Positions 44,201 to 54,285 are shown, counted from the first letter of the stretch. The stretch is DNA of 64,000 nt from Bactericera cockerelli (GCA_024516035.1 CM044958.1:24277035-24341034), one strand, 5' to 3'. Notes: generated from the sequence alone by a model not told the origin. Translations and numbers: made by a program.

Positions 44201-47200
44201 AATCAGCCCAGCAAAGTTAAGTGCTTTTGTTTCTTTTCCACTTTTTCTTTCCTAATATATAAAATTCAATTTCATTTTATATTTTCCTAACCCACTTCTC
44301 CCTTTATAGAACATCTTGAAAAACTTCTTCTGAATATTTTATTTGTCTTTAGTTTTTTCATACGAAAAATGTAAAAATGCACAGGTACTATTTTTTCTGA
44401 TCCAACAGTTAATTTTTTCAGAATCAACTCCAGAAGACATTCTAAGACTAAAATAATCTTGGACTAAGATTAAAATAATCTTAGACAATATTTCGGAAAT
44501 GAGAAGAAGAAAAAAATGACTCGAAAATATAAAGTTTTCACTTGAAAAATGAACTTTAATATATTGAAAAGTGATAATGGTTCTCATGTCTTTGTGTATG
44601 ATAATTATAAAGTAATTTTCCCAAGTAAATACCTAGATTTTGTACCTATTTGTATTCAAACCCGAGTCATTATTTTGCTTGTGTTTCCGTTAGACGACAT
44701 TTTTCGAAAAATGGAGATATTACTTCAGTATTAGGATGTCCCTTAGAATTGATTCTGAAATTTTCTAAAAAAAATAACCAGGACACCTTGTATATTTACT
44801 AGATATTACATCAAAAGATTTTAAAGATAAGATGGATGTTGTTATAATAACTTTAGGTGTATGTGTTAGTAATAAGATTAAAGCCGGTTTATCTAAAGTT
44901 ATTCCTGAGTACAATAGATATAATTTAGACGTTATGAATATTTTATATATGTAATTCTATTTTCCAAAAACACTTACAAATGTATGTATTAGGTGAGATC
45001 CTCAAACTCAGTTTAGACATTGAGTAGGCCATCGGTCAAAGTATACTTGCTAGGGAAGTAATAAAGAGTTACTTGCTAAGGAAGTAATAAAACACTTTCC
45101 GAAATAGAAAATTCACAAGAAGTTTCCTGGTATTGTGAAAGGAGGCATTAGACGTGAGGGAAGAAAGGTAAAAAGAATTTTCCAGGCTCCGGATGAGCAC
45201 GTGTGTTCTAACAACTCGAGGTCAAGTCTGACGATATTGTCAACATAGAAACACTCTTTCAAAATGAAATCCTAATAAAGACACTCTATCGTAATAAAGA
45301 CGAGAAAGTGTGTAGGGTAAGGACTTAGTGGGGTAACAACGAGAACGTATGAGAGAGTTAATATAAAGAAAGTCAGTAATAAAAGAGAGAGCCTTACGAA
45401 GAATAAGCATTACTCCCGGAGATATAGTTATCACGTAAAATGTATACAATGAACTCCTTTTAACTGTTCAGCCTTTCTCCTAAGCACCATGCAACAGTTA
45501 TCGTACATTGCAGAAAGTAAAGTTTAATGATTGAACTTCACTTTTTGTGTTTTGGAAAAATACATATTATATTTAAAAATGTCAACCTCTGCTTGACAGA
45601 AAGGTAATCATATACTTGGATGTTGGGGGTTTACTAATATATTTTGAGGAAAAGTTAATAACAGTGGTTTCGGGTAGCGACAAGTGGCGACATTACGAGA
45701 AAGAATATGGATATTTGAAAATGATAAAATTTGAAGTTTCGTAATCTTGAGCTACATTTGGAAATTTCATGACATTTTTGGTTTATACAAACATCGAAAA
45801 GCATTTTTTTTTTTATGTTCAAAATATCTCTAAACCGACAAGAGAATTTACTATATTAGGTATGTATAATATAGAATAAATCGTTTTTATAGTGATTATT
45901 TTAGTAATAGGAACAAAATGTTATTTGCTTTTTAATATACCATATCTTGTTTTACTTATAATCCGCCACCTGGTCGCTACTCACATCAAAGCAGCTACTC
46001 ATTTTTCCTCACAATTTCTTATACTTATTTTTCTTCCCTTATCTTTCTTCCTCCTTCTCTATTTTCGTTCCTTTTTTTTTCTCTCACTCTCACCCTCTAT
46101 CTCTTTATATTATTATACTTGTCCTTTGAAAATATTTTGTCCGTACTTAAACCTAAAAAAGATGGTGGCTTTTCAGTTTCCTATCCTAGTCTCCCCGGAG
46201 GAAATAAATATTATCAACTAATATCTATATTCTATATGTAACTACTGTATACATTTCTTCAGATAAAGAATGCATTCAAAGTTACAGATCCAATCGAGTT
46301 TTCATTGAAACTAAGAGTTTCAATTTCTTCAAAAGGGAAACTCAATGCCTTTGAAAGTAGCGAAATGGCCCAAAGGACTAATTAGTATAATTGCAAAAAA
46401 ACCAATAAGGCTTTTGAATTAAAAATAAATAAAAAGCTAATAATGAAAATTGATTTATATTCCTTTTCTTGACTAGTAGTCACCGTGGTCGAGCACTAGG
46501 CATTGCAAACATAGTGACCTGGGTTCGATCCCCATCGGGACGATATTTTTCAGCTCTGTACTTGTGTGGGGGTCCACTTACAATTGGTGAGGAAAAGTGA
46601 GTAGCTGCTTTGATGTGAGCAGCGACCAGTGGCGGAATTATGGAAAAAACAAGATGTGGTATATTAAAAGGTCAAAGAGCCAGCGTCGATGGCATGTTGA
46701 ATACACCGGTTCCCTTCAGAACACCGAAGTTAAGCGACATCCAGCGAGGTTAAGACTTGGATGGGTGACCATTCAAATTCTAATTCTCGTGACGCTGGCT
46801 TTTCCCGGCCCCACTCAGGCTGGGTGAGGTCAATGTGAATAGCAGGTTTGTGAGTTTCCTGCGAATGGAGGGTAAAACCCCCGTCGTGATATGACCATGA
46901 CAGTTGAAAGCGACGTTAAACCCCACTTAAAAAAAAAAAAGGTCAAAAGTCCCATAATTTTGCGCTACCCACAATTGTGACATAACACAAATAAATGACA
47001 TTATTATATTCTATAATTATAACAATCACTATGAAAACGATTTATTCTACATTATACATATAATAAATTCTCTTGTCGGTTTTAAGATATTTGCAACATC
47101 AAAAAAATGCTTTTCCATATCTGTATAAATCAAAAAATGTCATGAAATTGTAATACGAGGTGGGTAGCTCAGTATTACGTAACTTCAACTTTAAATCATT

Positions 47201-48819
47201 TTCAAATATCCATATTCCTTCTCGTAATGTCGCCAGTGGTCGCTAACGGAACAAAAAGCTATTGATTTTTCCCCAAAAGTAGACGAGTAGACCCCGAACA
47301 TCCAAGTATAGAGCAGAAAATTTCGGCCAAGATGAATACTAATTCCATGAAATTCATAAGTTTCATAACATCTAAAAGATACATACCAAATTTTACCCAC
47401 TACGACAAACCGTTCTTGAGATATATTTTACACAGAAAATACTGAGAAAAAGAGACCTACACACACATTATTGATAATTGTCTATGGCAATTTCTGTTAT
47501 TCAATACTTAAGAGAGCCCTATGCTAAGGTCAAGAAAAAGTGAGTAAGAAGAAAGATCCTGCTTAGGAACATGATACAATAAAATTCAACCTATCACATT
47601 ATTTTAATTTTCTATAGGAGTTTTCTGAATGGTAAAAAAATAACCTGGAGAACACGAAATTGTACTTGGGTATCTTTTGAAAACTGTACCTGCTTGAAAA
47701 GTGCCCCGTATCAAATTAACTCTGTCCGCAATTTTTTTTTTTTTTACATAAGCATCAATCAAACTGTTTACGTAGAAAACTTGTAGAGGTACGAAATATT
47801 CTTTATACCTACACCTACAAACCTACATATATATGTACGTATCTTCTTTTCTATTTTCTCATGTGCGAGTATGTACCTGATTGTACCTACTTATGACAAA
47901 TTATTGAGACAATCACAGCTTACAATATCTTTAAGGATAAACATTATTTTAATTCCTTGCGTATTTTGCTGCATTATACTCAACCTACATTGGGAAATAC
48001 GTAAGTTGCTAAAACTCTTCAGGATGTCATCCCCTATCGTTTAAAATTAATCTTTGCCATTGAAATCTGTACTGAATGGAAGCTTTTCCAAGGAACCGGT
48101 AGGTCTTTGAACAGGAATGTATTCATAATACTTTAAGAATAAAACTACCTTATTCTTTGAGCTTCTTTCTTTTCTTTGCATCTCTTTGGTATCACATACT
48201 TAATCATTTCTCCTTCTTAGCATATTTTTTTTCCAATGCATACTTCCTCAGCAAAGAACAGGTGATTCCAGTTTTTTTCTTTTTCATTTTCATCCATGTT
48301 AACCATTCAACTAACTTTTTTTTCCATTAATTATCATGGTCCTTGTTTTTCTTATTTGAAGTATAAGGTTCAACTCTCTTTACTTGGAGTTTTTTAGGTT
48401 GATCGGGTTAACAGTTTAATAATAAACTGCTCAACTGTAGGTATATCTTATTATACATAATATGTAAAATATATTATGTATAATTATAATAATAATAATA
48501 TCGCCTTATTTATACTGCCCGATTAGAACTATTACGTCCCATTATTCCAGCAGTAAGCCCAAGACGTATTATTATGTGGTAAAAATCCCAAATGGGAGGA
48601 TAACTTGTCATGTCCCGGCTGTGTTTCGAACCCGCGACATCTTGAATCTCTGGATTCTCAGAGTGCCGCCTTTACCACTGAGCTACCGGGACAGACAGAT
48701 AGATAATAGGACAATTTAAAAACTTACTCTAAACTCAGAGGTGTCGGGGTCCATGTCCAGCAGGGAATAGTCAGCTAACCTGTCACCATTTGCGTCAATG
48801 TGGACATCGCCTGCAATAC
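35088..48819 (-). CDS. receptor guanylyl cyclase (NPR/Gyc32E-like), partial, nine exons
   Basis: A single-pass membrane receptor of the natriuretic-peptide-receptor type, which makes cGMP from GTP. Nine exons with consistent phases total 1086 nt (362 codons): 48728-48819, 43270-43396, 42534-42612, 39459-39591, 37669-37743, 37163-37240, 36597-36773, 35850-36018 and 35088-35243. They encode the end of the extracellular ligand-binding domain ([20 protein letters not shown]), the juxtamembrane CGFDNEKCK, the transmembrane helix and most of the kinase-homology domain. That domain keeps VAIK and DFG but has HGALKSSNC in place of HRDLKxxN, the normal pseudokinase state in this family. The ligand-binding N terminus and the dimerisation and cyclase domains are not seen. 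Introns hold SINEs, a CCGGGTA element, a palindrome and other repeats. The exact insect orthologue is not certain. Confidence 0.88.
35510..35595 (+). mobile_element. tRNA-like SINE relic in a guanylyl cyclase intron
   Basis: Has a TTTCGTGGTCAAGGCG box-A-like start and a GAGTTCGAATTC box-B-like string about 45 nt later. No tail was identified. Confidence 0.35.
35850..36018 (-). CDS. receptor guanylyl cyclase exon: pseudo-catalytic loop and DFG
   Basis: A 169-nt exon encoding [20 protein letters not shown], then [20 protein letters not shown]. The HRD aspartate position is replaced (HGAL), as throughout receptor guanylyl cyclases, while DFG remains. It ends in phase 1 at GTAAGC. Confidence 0.92.
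36344..36636. repeat. 52-bp minisatellite containing an exon end and splice donor
   Basis: Exact 52-bp spacing, with units starting at 36389, 36441, 36493, 36545 and 36597, plus a partial unit at 36344-36388. The right-most unit is the real exon end. Each unit carries CATTGTCAAGGTAAAAGCTG on the minus strand, that is, exon end plus donor. Any splice at a later donor would read through an in-frame TGA 14 codons into the first repeat. Confidence 0.93.
36597..36773 (-). CDS. receptor guanylyl cyclase exon: kinase-homology middle, with multiplied donor
   Basis: A 177-nt exon encoding [20 protein letters not shown], then [14 protein letters not shown], ending MHDIVK. The donor is AAG/GTAAAA at 36597/36596. 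The last 40 or so exon bases plus the donor are repeated downstream in a 52-bp minisatellite (36344-36596), so five further donor copies follow. Confidence 0.9.
37163..37240 (-). CDS. receptor guanylyl cyclase exon: VAIK strand
   Basis: A 78-nt exon encoding [20 protein letters not shown] then LLELKR. The ATP-site lysine (VAIK) is retained. Phase 0 on both sides. Confidence 0.88.
37470..37550 (-). mobile_element. tRNA-like relic
   Basis: On the minus strand, GTGGTGAGGGGGTAGCTCAC is followed by CATGTAGTTCAAGCAACG and GCCGGCTGGTTCGAA. It resembles a degraded tRNA-derived SINE head, inside an intron of the guanylyl cyclase gene. Confidence 0.35.
37669..37743 (-). CDS. receptor guanylyl cyclase exon: kinase-homology N lobe start
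   Basis: A 75-nt, 25-codon exon ([20 protein letters not shown] then TAFYK) in phase 0 on both sides. Corresponds to the segment just before the VAIK strand. Confidence 0.82.
38262..38500. repeat. ~30-bp minisatellite
   Basis: Seven or eight diverged units of AGAAGGGTAGGAGAAAATAC followed by TCAACCTAAA. Purine-rich, just upstream (minus strand) of the exon at 37669-37743, within the intron. Confidence 0.8.
39236..39444 (+). mobile_element. tRNA-derived SINE with ATT tail, copy 1
   Basis: The tRNA-like head has a pairing acceptor stem (GTCCCGG and CCGGGAC), box A TAGCTCAGTGGT and box B GGTTCGAAACCC. A body with ATGACAAGTTATCCTTCCAT and GTCTTGGGCTTACTG follows, then GGCAGTATAAATAAGGTGAT and a (TTA)n tail. 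It aligns over its full length with 48482-48692 on the other strand. A LINE with a TTATTATTA tail, such as 9427-13187, could be its mobilising partner. Confidence 0.88.
39459..39591 (-). CDS. receptor guanylyl cyclase exon: start of intracellular part
   Basis: The 133-nt exon encodes [20 protein letters not shown], then [10 protein letters not shown] to RRNSQL. The KLE-E-ASM-WK--W-D pattern opens the intracellular region of this receptor family. Donor GTAAGC. Confidence 0.9.
40168..41395. mobile_element. 1.2-kb element with ACCGGGTA repeats and imperfect terminal inverted repeats
   Basis: The left end GGAAGGTTTGCTAAAACCGG and the complement of the right end GGAAGGTCTCCCAAAACCGG match at 16 of 20 positions. 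The motif AAAACCGGGTA or ATACCGGGTAC recurs near both ends and inside (40195, 40543, 40570, 41150-41212). No intact transposase; short frames only. Family not identified; the target duplication is unclear. Confidence 0.5.
42534..42612 (-). CDS. receptor guanylyl cyclase exon: transmembrane segment
   Basis: The 79-nt exon encodes [20 protein letters not shown] then SAFIYR, a single hydrophobic helix of the expected length directly after the CGFDNE region. The splice phase fits both neighbours. Confidence 0.88.
43270..43396 (-). CDS. receptor guanylyl cyclase exon: juxtamembrane ectodomain
   Basis: The 127-nt exon encodes [20 protein letters not shown], then [20 protein letters not shown]. The W-GG-PPPDTP-CGFDNE pattern is typical just before the membrane segment in natriuretic-peptide-type receptors. 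It joins phase 0 upstream and phase 1 downstream. Confidence 0.9.
43430..43900. repeat. short dispersed pair
   Basis: CATCATAGGGTGGCGTCATC is followed by G(T/A)(G/T)AACGA(C/T)GGTA at both 43430-43465 and 43855-43890. Otherwise AT-rich intron sequence. Confidence 0.5.
46478..46590 (+). mobile_element. tRNA-like SINE relic
   Basis: CACCGTGGTCGAGCACTAGG as box-A region, CTGGGTTCGATCCCCATCGG as box-B region, then AGCTCTGTACTT. A similar arrangement with CTGGGTTCGAATCCCGGCTA and ACTCTGTACTT lies at 51303-51400, so the two probably belong to one family. Confidence 0.5.
46679..46940 (+). mobile_element. 5S rRNA-derived SINE, full length, copy A
   Basis: The first ~122 nt are a 5S rRNA copy: GCCAGCGTC at the start pairs with GACGCTGGC at 46792-46800, and GTTGAATACACCGGTT, CCGAAGTTAAGCGAC and ACTTGGATGGGTGACC match conserved 5S segments, including the internal Pol III control region. 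A TTTT follows the head, then the body (CAGGCTGGGTGAGGTCAATG, CGAATGGAGGGTAAAACCCC) and GAAAGCGACGTTAAACCCCA plus polyA. Flanking direct repeat AAAAGGTCAAAG. It sits in the right arm of a palindrome. Confidence 0.93.
48482..48692 (-). mobile_element. tRNA-derived SINE with ATT tail, copy 2
   Basis: Full-length relative of 39236-39444 in the opposite orientation, with the same acceptor stem, boxes, body and (ATT)n tail. It lies directly beside the guanylyl cyclase exon 48728-48819, ending 35 bp from it on the intron side. Confidence 0.88.
48728..48819 (-). CDS. receptor guanylyl cyclase exon: end of ligand-binding domain
   Basis: The 92-nt exon reads [20 protein letters not shown] then [11 protein letters not shown], matching the conserved NGDR...DYSLLDM segment at the end of the ANF-receptor domain. 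Acceptor TTCAG and donor GTAAGT are good. It begins with two bases of a split codon, so an upstream exon exists further right; none was found up to the window end. Confidence 0.85.
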
Positions 48820-49427
48820 CTGAAGCCAGATACAAATATTGGATTAGTTTTTTTTTACATTACATGACAGTTTTGTGGACTGCGTGTATCTGGGCCATTT
48901 ACACGGTGAACTTGTTACAATGAGAGCACCATCAAAATATGATTGCTTGTAAATGTAAAGAATATACATAAGAGTACCTAGACTTGAGATCACTCCTGAC
49001 AAATTATTGAAAGTTAATAATAGTCTGACCATGATGGTCTGGATTCCAACTTGTGTGAAAGTTACCTGAGCCTCATTCCAGAGAGCACTCTCACTCTCAA
49101 ATTTCCCAAATCTCCTTTTCAACCCTGAATTTCGTTCGAATAATGCAATAAGAAGTGATATTTACCCAAATAATTCAATCAGAGAGCAGTTGAAACGGAG
49201 ATTTGGAATTATGAGAGTGCGAGAGCTTTCTGGAACAAGGACTATGAAATGAAAAAATATACACGTTGCATACTCATTTATTTTTAGGCGTCCATAAAAT
49301 TTGGATCTATGTACATTCTTATAATATTTTATCGAGAATGAGTAGGTATAAAAATATTTCATCAGAGACAAATTACGTTGTTAGCTCCAAAATTAGTTTG
49401 AAACCTGAAATTTGTTAAGGTAAGTAA

Positions 49428-49527
49428 NNNNNNNNNNNNNNNNNNNNNNNNNNNNNNNNNNNNNNNNNNNNNNNNNNNNNNNNNNNNNNNNNNNNNNNNN
49501 NNNNNNNNNNNNNNNNNNNNNNNNNNN
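49428..49527. other. assembly gap (100 N)
   Basis: Exactly 100 N, a conventional placeholder, so the true length is unknown. A missing exon of the guanylyl cyclase ectodomain could lie here. Confidence 0.99.
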
Positions 49528-50157
49528 AGATTTTCCGCCACGAAGGCTGGCTACGTTCCTCAGATATGATCTCTACAGTTGCATTCAAAGTGAAAGTTAA
49601 GGGATAGTGTTCACTAAGATTTACTAATCCCGTTTCATAATTTGGCCTTAAGTATCCGACTGGTCCTCTCATTGGTATCAGGTACATTATGATAACCATG
49701 TGAATTCATCAACCCTCCTAGAGAATCAAGGCTCTGTATTGTTCCTAGCCATATGTTCCTCTATGTGTTTTTTTATACCCAAGGCATTGCCCTACATGTA
49801 TTTTTCTTGACCCTATGTAAATAAATCGACAAATGCAGCATGTGTATTAGAAGGAACTATGTCCCCAGTTGATGCCTTCAACGAAATATTTTTTTTTTTT
49901 ATCTAACTACATGTATTGTACAAATAAAACTCTAGAACGCCAATTTATGACATTACTGATTTGTTAAACTCCGAATAAAATCTTTGTCTATCTGAGTGGC
50001 TACCAGTATTTTCTGTTAGTAATTAATTAATAAACAAATAAAAAAGAATCTTGCTCACATTATTTTTTCTTGTGTGGGAGGTGGGGAGTTTTTAAACAGG
50101 TAGGTAGATACCTATAGTTAACAGTACGGGAACATGGCCTGAAGTAGGTTTTCTTTC
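49528..50157. other. non-coding with a repeat also found at 36065-36215
   Basis: GGGATAGTGTTCACTAAG and a nearby TTATGAAAC-type string are shared with 36065-36215 in partly different orientation. No exon was recognised. Confidence 0.4.
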
Positions 50158-50355
50158 TGTATCAAGCTCGCCGGTAGGCGAGCGCTCGTCAAGTAGCGCC
50201 AGCCAACCGGCCTATATTAACACGAAACAGAGTTTATATGTATTTTGTTTTATTGTTTTCGCCCACTTCCCGCTAACTTTTATCAATTTTTATTTCAAAT
50301 TCGTAATGAGACGCGAAAATAGATTGTGTTTCACAAAAGCGCGAGGTTCCTACGA

Positions 50356-51444
50356 TCAGTTAAAGTCGTTTTCTGGCCACGCGTAAAATCTTGAATTTCA
50401 TGAAAATATTCATACAGGTTTTTTTTTTTCAGACCAATTTTCTGTCAAGGGTACAGCAACGTGTGCTTATCGTGGAGAGACGTGCGATACGTTTTTGAAT
50501 AGGGAATTTTTATCTCTGCATACCTTTTATAGTTTCAAGTATTTATTTTTTATAGGATAGGAGATATAGCCTTCTAAAATGAAACCGGAAAGTTGCACAG
50601 AGCCGCCCCTGGTTATCTTGGAGCTGCGATTCTGGTATTTTTCGAAAGGTCTTATCATAGGAAAAAATATAAAAATATAACCAAAGTATTACACTGGACC
50701 AAACTTGAGTTATAGCCTTTGAAAGGAATACTTATTTTGGAGCCCAGAACCGTCTATTGTTATCCTAGAGATGTATTTCTGGTGTTTTTAGAAAGGTCTA
50801 GTCAAAGGGAATGAGATCACTTAATTTCAGATGGTTGAAACAAGTAGAAAAGTCTTTAAAGCCCTCTAAAGGAATATCTATAATGAACCCTGGAGCCACG
50901 CCTAGTTCTCCCAAGTTGATGACTGAAGGTTCTTTCCAAAGGTCTAATTACGCAGAATTATACTACGATGTAAACAAATTTTTAGAAAAATCAGCGACAG
51001 TGTGAGACATAAAAAGAAAAAACTGAATTTAGATTTATGAGAGTAACAAAAAATCTTCGCCTCACATATAACTTAAAATACGGGTGGGATATAGTCGTCA
51101 TTGCTTCATCCAAGCTGCCAGCAGACCGTTTTATCAGAATGGGAACAATAACGTTGTATAACTTCAATTAAAGATTTCTACATCAAGAGGTAAACTAGGT
51201 CTATATTATTAGAAGTGTATAAAATATTGGCCAGTAAGAAGAAAAATATTCATGTAGATCAAAACAATGATAAATTATAATAAAATATTATGTATTGAGC
51301 AGTTTCTGTGGTCGTCAACTGGTGTAGGTAAAAGTGGCCTGGGTTCGAATCCCGGCTAGGTAGAATTTTTTTTTACTCTGTACTTTGGATGTCCGGTTTT
51401 CTCGTGAGAAAAAAACAGTAGTTGGTAGTTTGAGTCAACCTCCT
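50356..51444. other. insertion within composite copy 2, unclassified
   Basis: Copy 1 passes directly from GAGGTTCCTACG to TATGACCGTTTAATTTCG, whereas copy 2 has 1.09 kb in between. It includes a tRNA-like segment at 51303-51400 and a 64-codon frame (50811-51005) with no domain. No terminal repeats were found. Confidence 0.5.
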
Positions 51445-51451
51445 ATGACCG

Positions 51452-51723
51452 TTTTTTTTTTTTTTTTTTTTTTTAGTGGGGTTTAACGTCGCTTTCAACT
51501 GCCATGGTCATATCACGACGGGGGTTTTACCCTCAATTCGCAGGAAACTCAAAAACTTGCTACTCACATTGACCTCACCCAGCCTGAGTGGGGCCGGGAA
51601 AAGCCAGCGTCACGAGAATTAGAATTTGAATGGTCACCCATCCAAGTCTTAACCTCGCTGGATGTCGCTTAACTTCGGTGTTCTGAAGGGAACCGGTGTA
51701 TTCAACATGCCATCGACGCTGGC
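51452..51723 (-). mobile_element. 5S rRNA-derived SINE, full length, copy B
   Basis: Reverse orientation: polyT, TGGGGTTTAACGTCGCTTTC, the SINE body, and the complement of the complete 5S-like head ending GACGCTGGC at 51723. Flanked by the direct repeat TATGACCGTTT (51444 and 51725), whose single-copy form is seen in composite copy 1 at about 20001. Confidence 0.93.
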
Positions 51724-52409
51724 TTATGACCGTTTAATTTCGAACGAAGTGAGTATGGTTCTCGATCAACATTGATTTGTCACAATCTAATTATCCGTCT
51801 ACCTATGTTTGGAACATGATATAAGTTGCATGTTTTGTCCAATCGAGTTGAAATTTTCAGGGTATATTCCATAAATATGTATAATGCTTGCTTATTAATT
51901 TATAATTATTAATTGTATATCTAGTATATTTCTCACTTCTTCTGTTTATTTCAGCATAATCTACTGATTATGCTGAAATGACACCATGTTTAGCAACTCG
52001 AAGTTAGGCAAATATATGGGTCAATATTTCTTAGAGCTATAGTAAGAGGAACTTTCGGAATATAAAATAATACTCGGCACTTTCATTTCCCTCTTTATTT
52101 TGCTAAGATCGAATTTCCATCTACCTACCATGTACGTAGGTACATAATATAATTAAAATTGTATTATAAACAAAACCACTAAACCGAGCTGTCCGTTTTT
52201 TAACGAGTTCATTACTAATTTTTCAATACAAAGTTAAAACACTAGTTGATTATTAATGAATTATTATTTAATGGATTTTAAGATTAAATAGGTATGTGTT
52301 TTTCTTCATTATCATATTTATACTGGTTGAAGTTCCACAAAAGAAGCACCAATTATCCAATTATCACACCAACCTCATTTTAAAACGATTGTGACCAGTT
52401 GATTGTATT

Positions 52410-52545
52410 TGGTTTTAACGTCATGATTTGAACAAGTAAGGACGGGGGGTTTTACCCTCCATTCGCTGGGAATCGTTCCAGGTACCTACATTTACCTCAC
52501 CCAGCCTGGGTAGGGCTGTGATTCCAGACTCACGCGTTAAGAGGG
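52410..52545 (-). mobile_element. older SINE body, shared insertion
   Basis: Same element and orientation as 20796-20935, at the corresponding place of composite copy 2. Retains CCTACCCAGGCTGGGTGAGG and GCGAATGGAGGGTAAAACCC on the minus strand. Confidence 0.65.
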
Positions 52546-52569
52546 GAAAAAAACATTGAAAAGTATGCA

Positions 52570-52650
52570 ACAACCGGGAATGGAACTTGAAATGTCTGGA
52601 CTACGGGCAGTAGTTACAACCATTACGCCACGGATGCTGGCCACTGACAG
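52570..52650 (-). mobile_element. tRNA-like relic
   Basis: On the minus strand, CCGTGGCGTAATGGTTGTAA as box A and AAGTTCCATTCCCGGTTG as box B. It is absent from composite copy 1, so it may be a copy-specific insertion. Confidence 0.4.
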
Positions 52651-52754
52651 TCTAAATAAAGCATTTATTTGAATCAATACTTTTGTATTTTGAATCGTAA
52701 ATTACGTAGATCTCATTCAAAATTTACAAATATCTACCTACATACGAGTATACA

Positions 52755-52933
52755 GGACATCCATAAAGTCTCACCAAAGCCTGGGTTTCTCGAAAACGAC
52801 TCAAAATATCAAAAAACGCAAAAACCCGTATTTCTTTATTTTTAAGACACCTTTAAAACAATATACCACAAGACACACCATTGTATTTAAGATTTTAGCT
52901 GGTCCATGTTCAGCCTGACTGGGGCCGTGTAGG

Positions 52934-52968
<35 letters not shown>

Positions 52969-53017
52969 CTGGCTGAAAATTAATCCTCTTAAAAATAAAG
53001 GAATATTGGTTCCTTTA
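52755..53017. mobile_element. rearranged CAGGGTG foldback fragment
   Basis: Begins as a left arm (ACAGGACATCCATAAAGTCT, AAAACGCAAAAACCCGTATT) and then switches to right-arm sequence (CAGCCTGACTGGGGCCGTGT), with a polyT expansion at about 52930-52968. A chimera or internally deleted copy. Confidence 0.65.
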
Positions 53018-53184
53018 TTTCTAGAACTGGGTACAGCAGCGAGAGGTACTTAATTGTTCCGATATTATAATAATATTCAGGCTGTCGGTGTCCTAATATT
53101 TTTCTCGTTGTCTCGTAGAAACAAGTCTTCTATTTGAAACTTATTTGTCAAACAATCGGTTTAGGGAAATGTACATTATGTAAT

Positions 53185-53510
53185 GTACATTAATAAAATA
53201 GGAGGTGGAGCTTCTAATCTATTGAAACACTTGAAACTAAAACACCCAACAAATTTTGTGAACCGAGATTCATCTCCTGTAAACGTTCTGAATGCAAAAT
53301 TGTGAGATTTAGTTAGTGTACTGAATAATGAAAGAGCCGGTGCTTTTGTAATTGGTTCTTGAGTGATTACTCGAATTCATTATTCCATTTACATCCTCTC
53401 TCATAATCTCAAAAACCAAGTACAAAAGTAATTGGATAAATACTCGGTACTTTTAAGTAATCGATTACTGAAGTACCAGTTCTATGAAATACTCGATATC
53501 ACCCTAATTA
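53185..53510 (+). pseudogene. hAT transposase relic (BED zinc-finger end)
   Basis: 53190-53250 translates as IGGGASNLLKHLKLKHPTNF, the C-terminal half of a BED-type zinc finger (histidine-spaced HLKLKHP) as found at the start of hAT transposases. No longer frame survives. Downstream sequence (GTACTTTTAAGTAATCGATT, CCAGTTCTATGAAATACTCG) is related to the interior of the MITE at 21423-21903. Confidence 0.5.
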
Positions 53511-53853
53511 TTGCCAAAAATAATGAAACGGGGTAGTTTTCTGTTAGTGAACCTCGGTAGTGGGTTTCAAAATTTGAAAAGATCAACAAAATTGCTGAGC
53601 GCTATCTAGTGTCACTCAAATAAGGATCACACCTGTTATCTCAAGATTTCCCCTCTCTTCAGCAAGTACTGTGAAATTTTCTTTCAGCATCTTTTCAATG
53701 TTTTTTTTTTCTATCATTTTTTTCTACTTGCAATTGTAATTATTTACAGAACAGTACTTGGGTCACAATATAATTTTCGAGCATGCAACTCATTATAACT
53801 TTTTTCCTTAAACAAAGTAGTGTCACCTCACTAGTTCAATATAAAATACCTAG

Positions 53854-54099
53854 GCCAGCGTCGATGGCATGTTGAATACACCGGTTCCCTTCAGAACACC
53901 GAAGTTAAGCGACATCCAGCGAAGTTAAGACTTGGATGGGTGACCATTCAAATTCTAATTCTCGTGACGCTGGCTTTTCCGGCCCCACTCAGGCTGGGTG
54001 AGGTCAATGTGAGTAGCAGGTTTGTGAGTTTCCTGCGAATGGAGGGTAAAACCCCCGTCGTGATATGACCATGGCAGTTGAAAGCGACGTTAAACCCCA

Positions 54100-54130
<31 letters not shown>
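53854..54130 (+). mobile_element. 5S rRNA-derived SINE, full length, copy C
   Basis: Nearly identical to copies A and B through the 5S-like head (53854-53975), body and GAAAGCGACGTTAAACCCCA tail, then about 28 A. Flanking sequence suggests an imperfect direct repeat (ATATAAAATACC before, ATATAAACTACC after). Confidence 0.92.
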
Positions 54131-54135
<5 letters not shown>

Positions 54136-54285
54136 ACTACCCAACATTTTACATGATAGTCTTAAAATATTACTGCGTATCGCAACATCCTTAAATTAAA
54201 AGTCTTTTTTCTTTTATCTGTTGATTGTTCATTAGTTTTTATTTCATCTATCAGAGGAAAATCAATTAAATCAAAAAGTAGTGAT

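Larger units (their letters stand above)
45590..47315. mobile_element. large diverged palindrome (foldback) interrupted by a SINE
   Basis: 45590-45960 and 46990-47315 are inverted copies (CATATACTTGGATGTT, GGCGACATTACGAGAA and CCGACAAGAGAATTTA recur as complements). The inner blocks 45963-46010 and 46588-46640 are also inverted copies (CATCAAAGCAGCTACTCA). The central 580 bp are pyrimidine-rich, then AT-rich. A 5S-derived SINE (46679-46940) has been inserted in the right arm. Without it the element would be about 1.45 kb. Confidence 0.8.
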
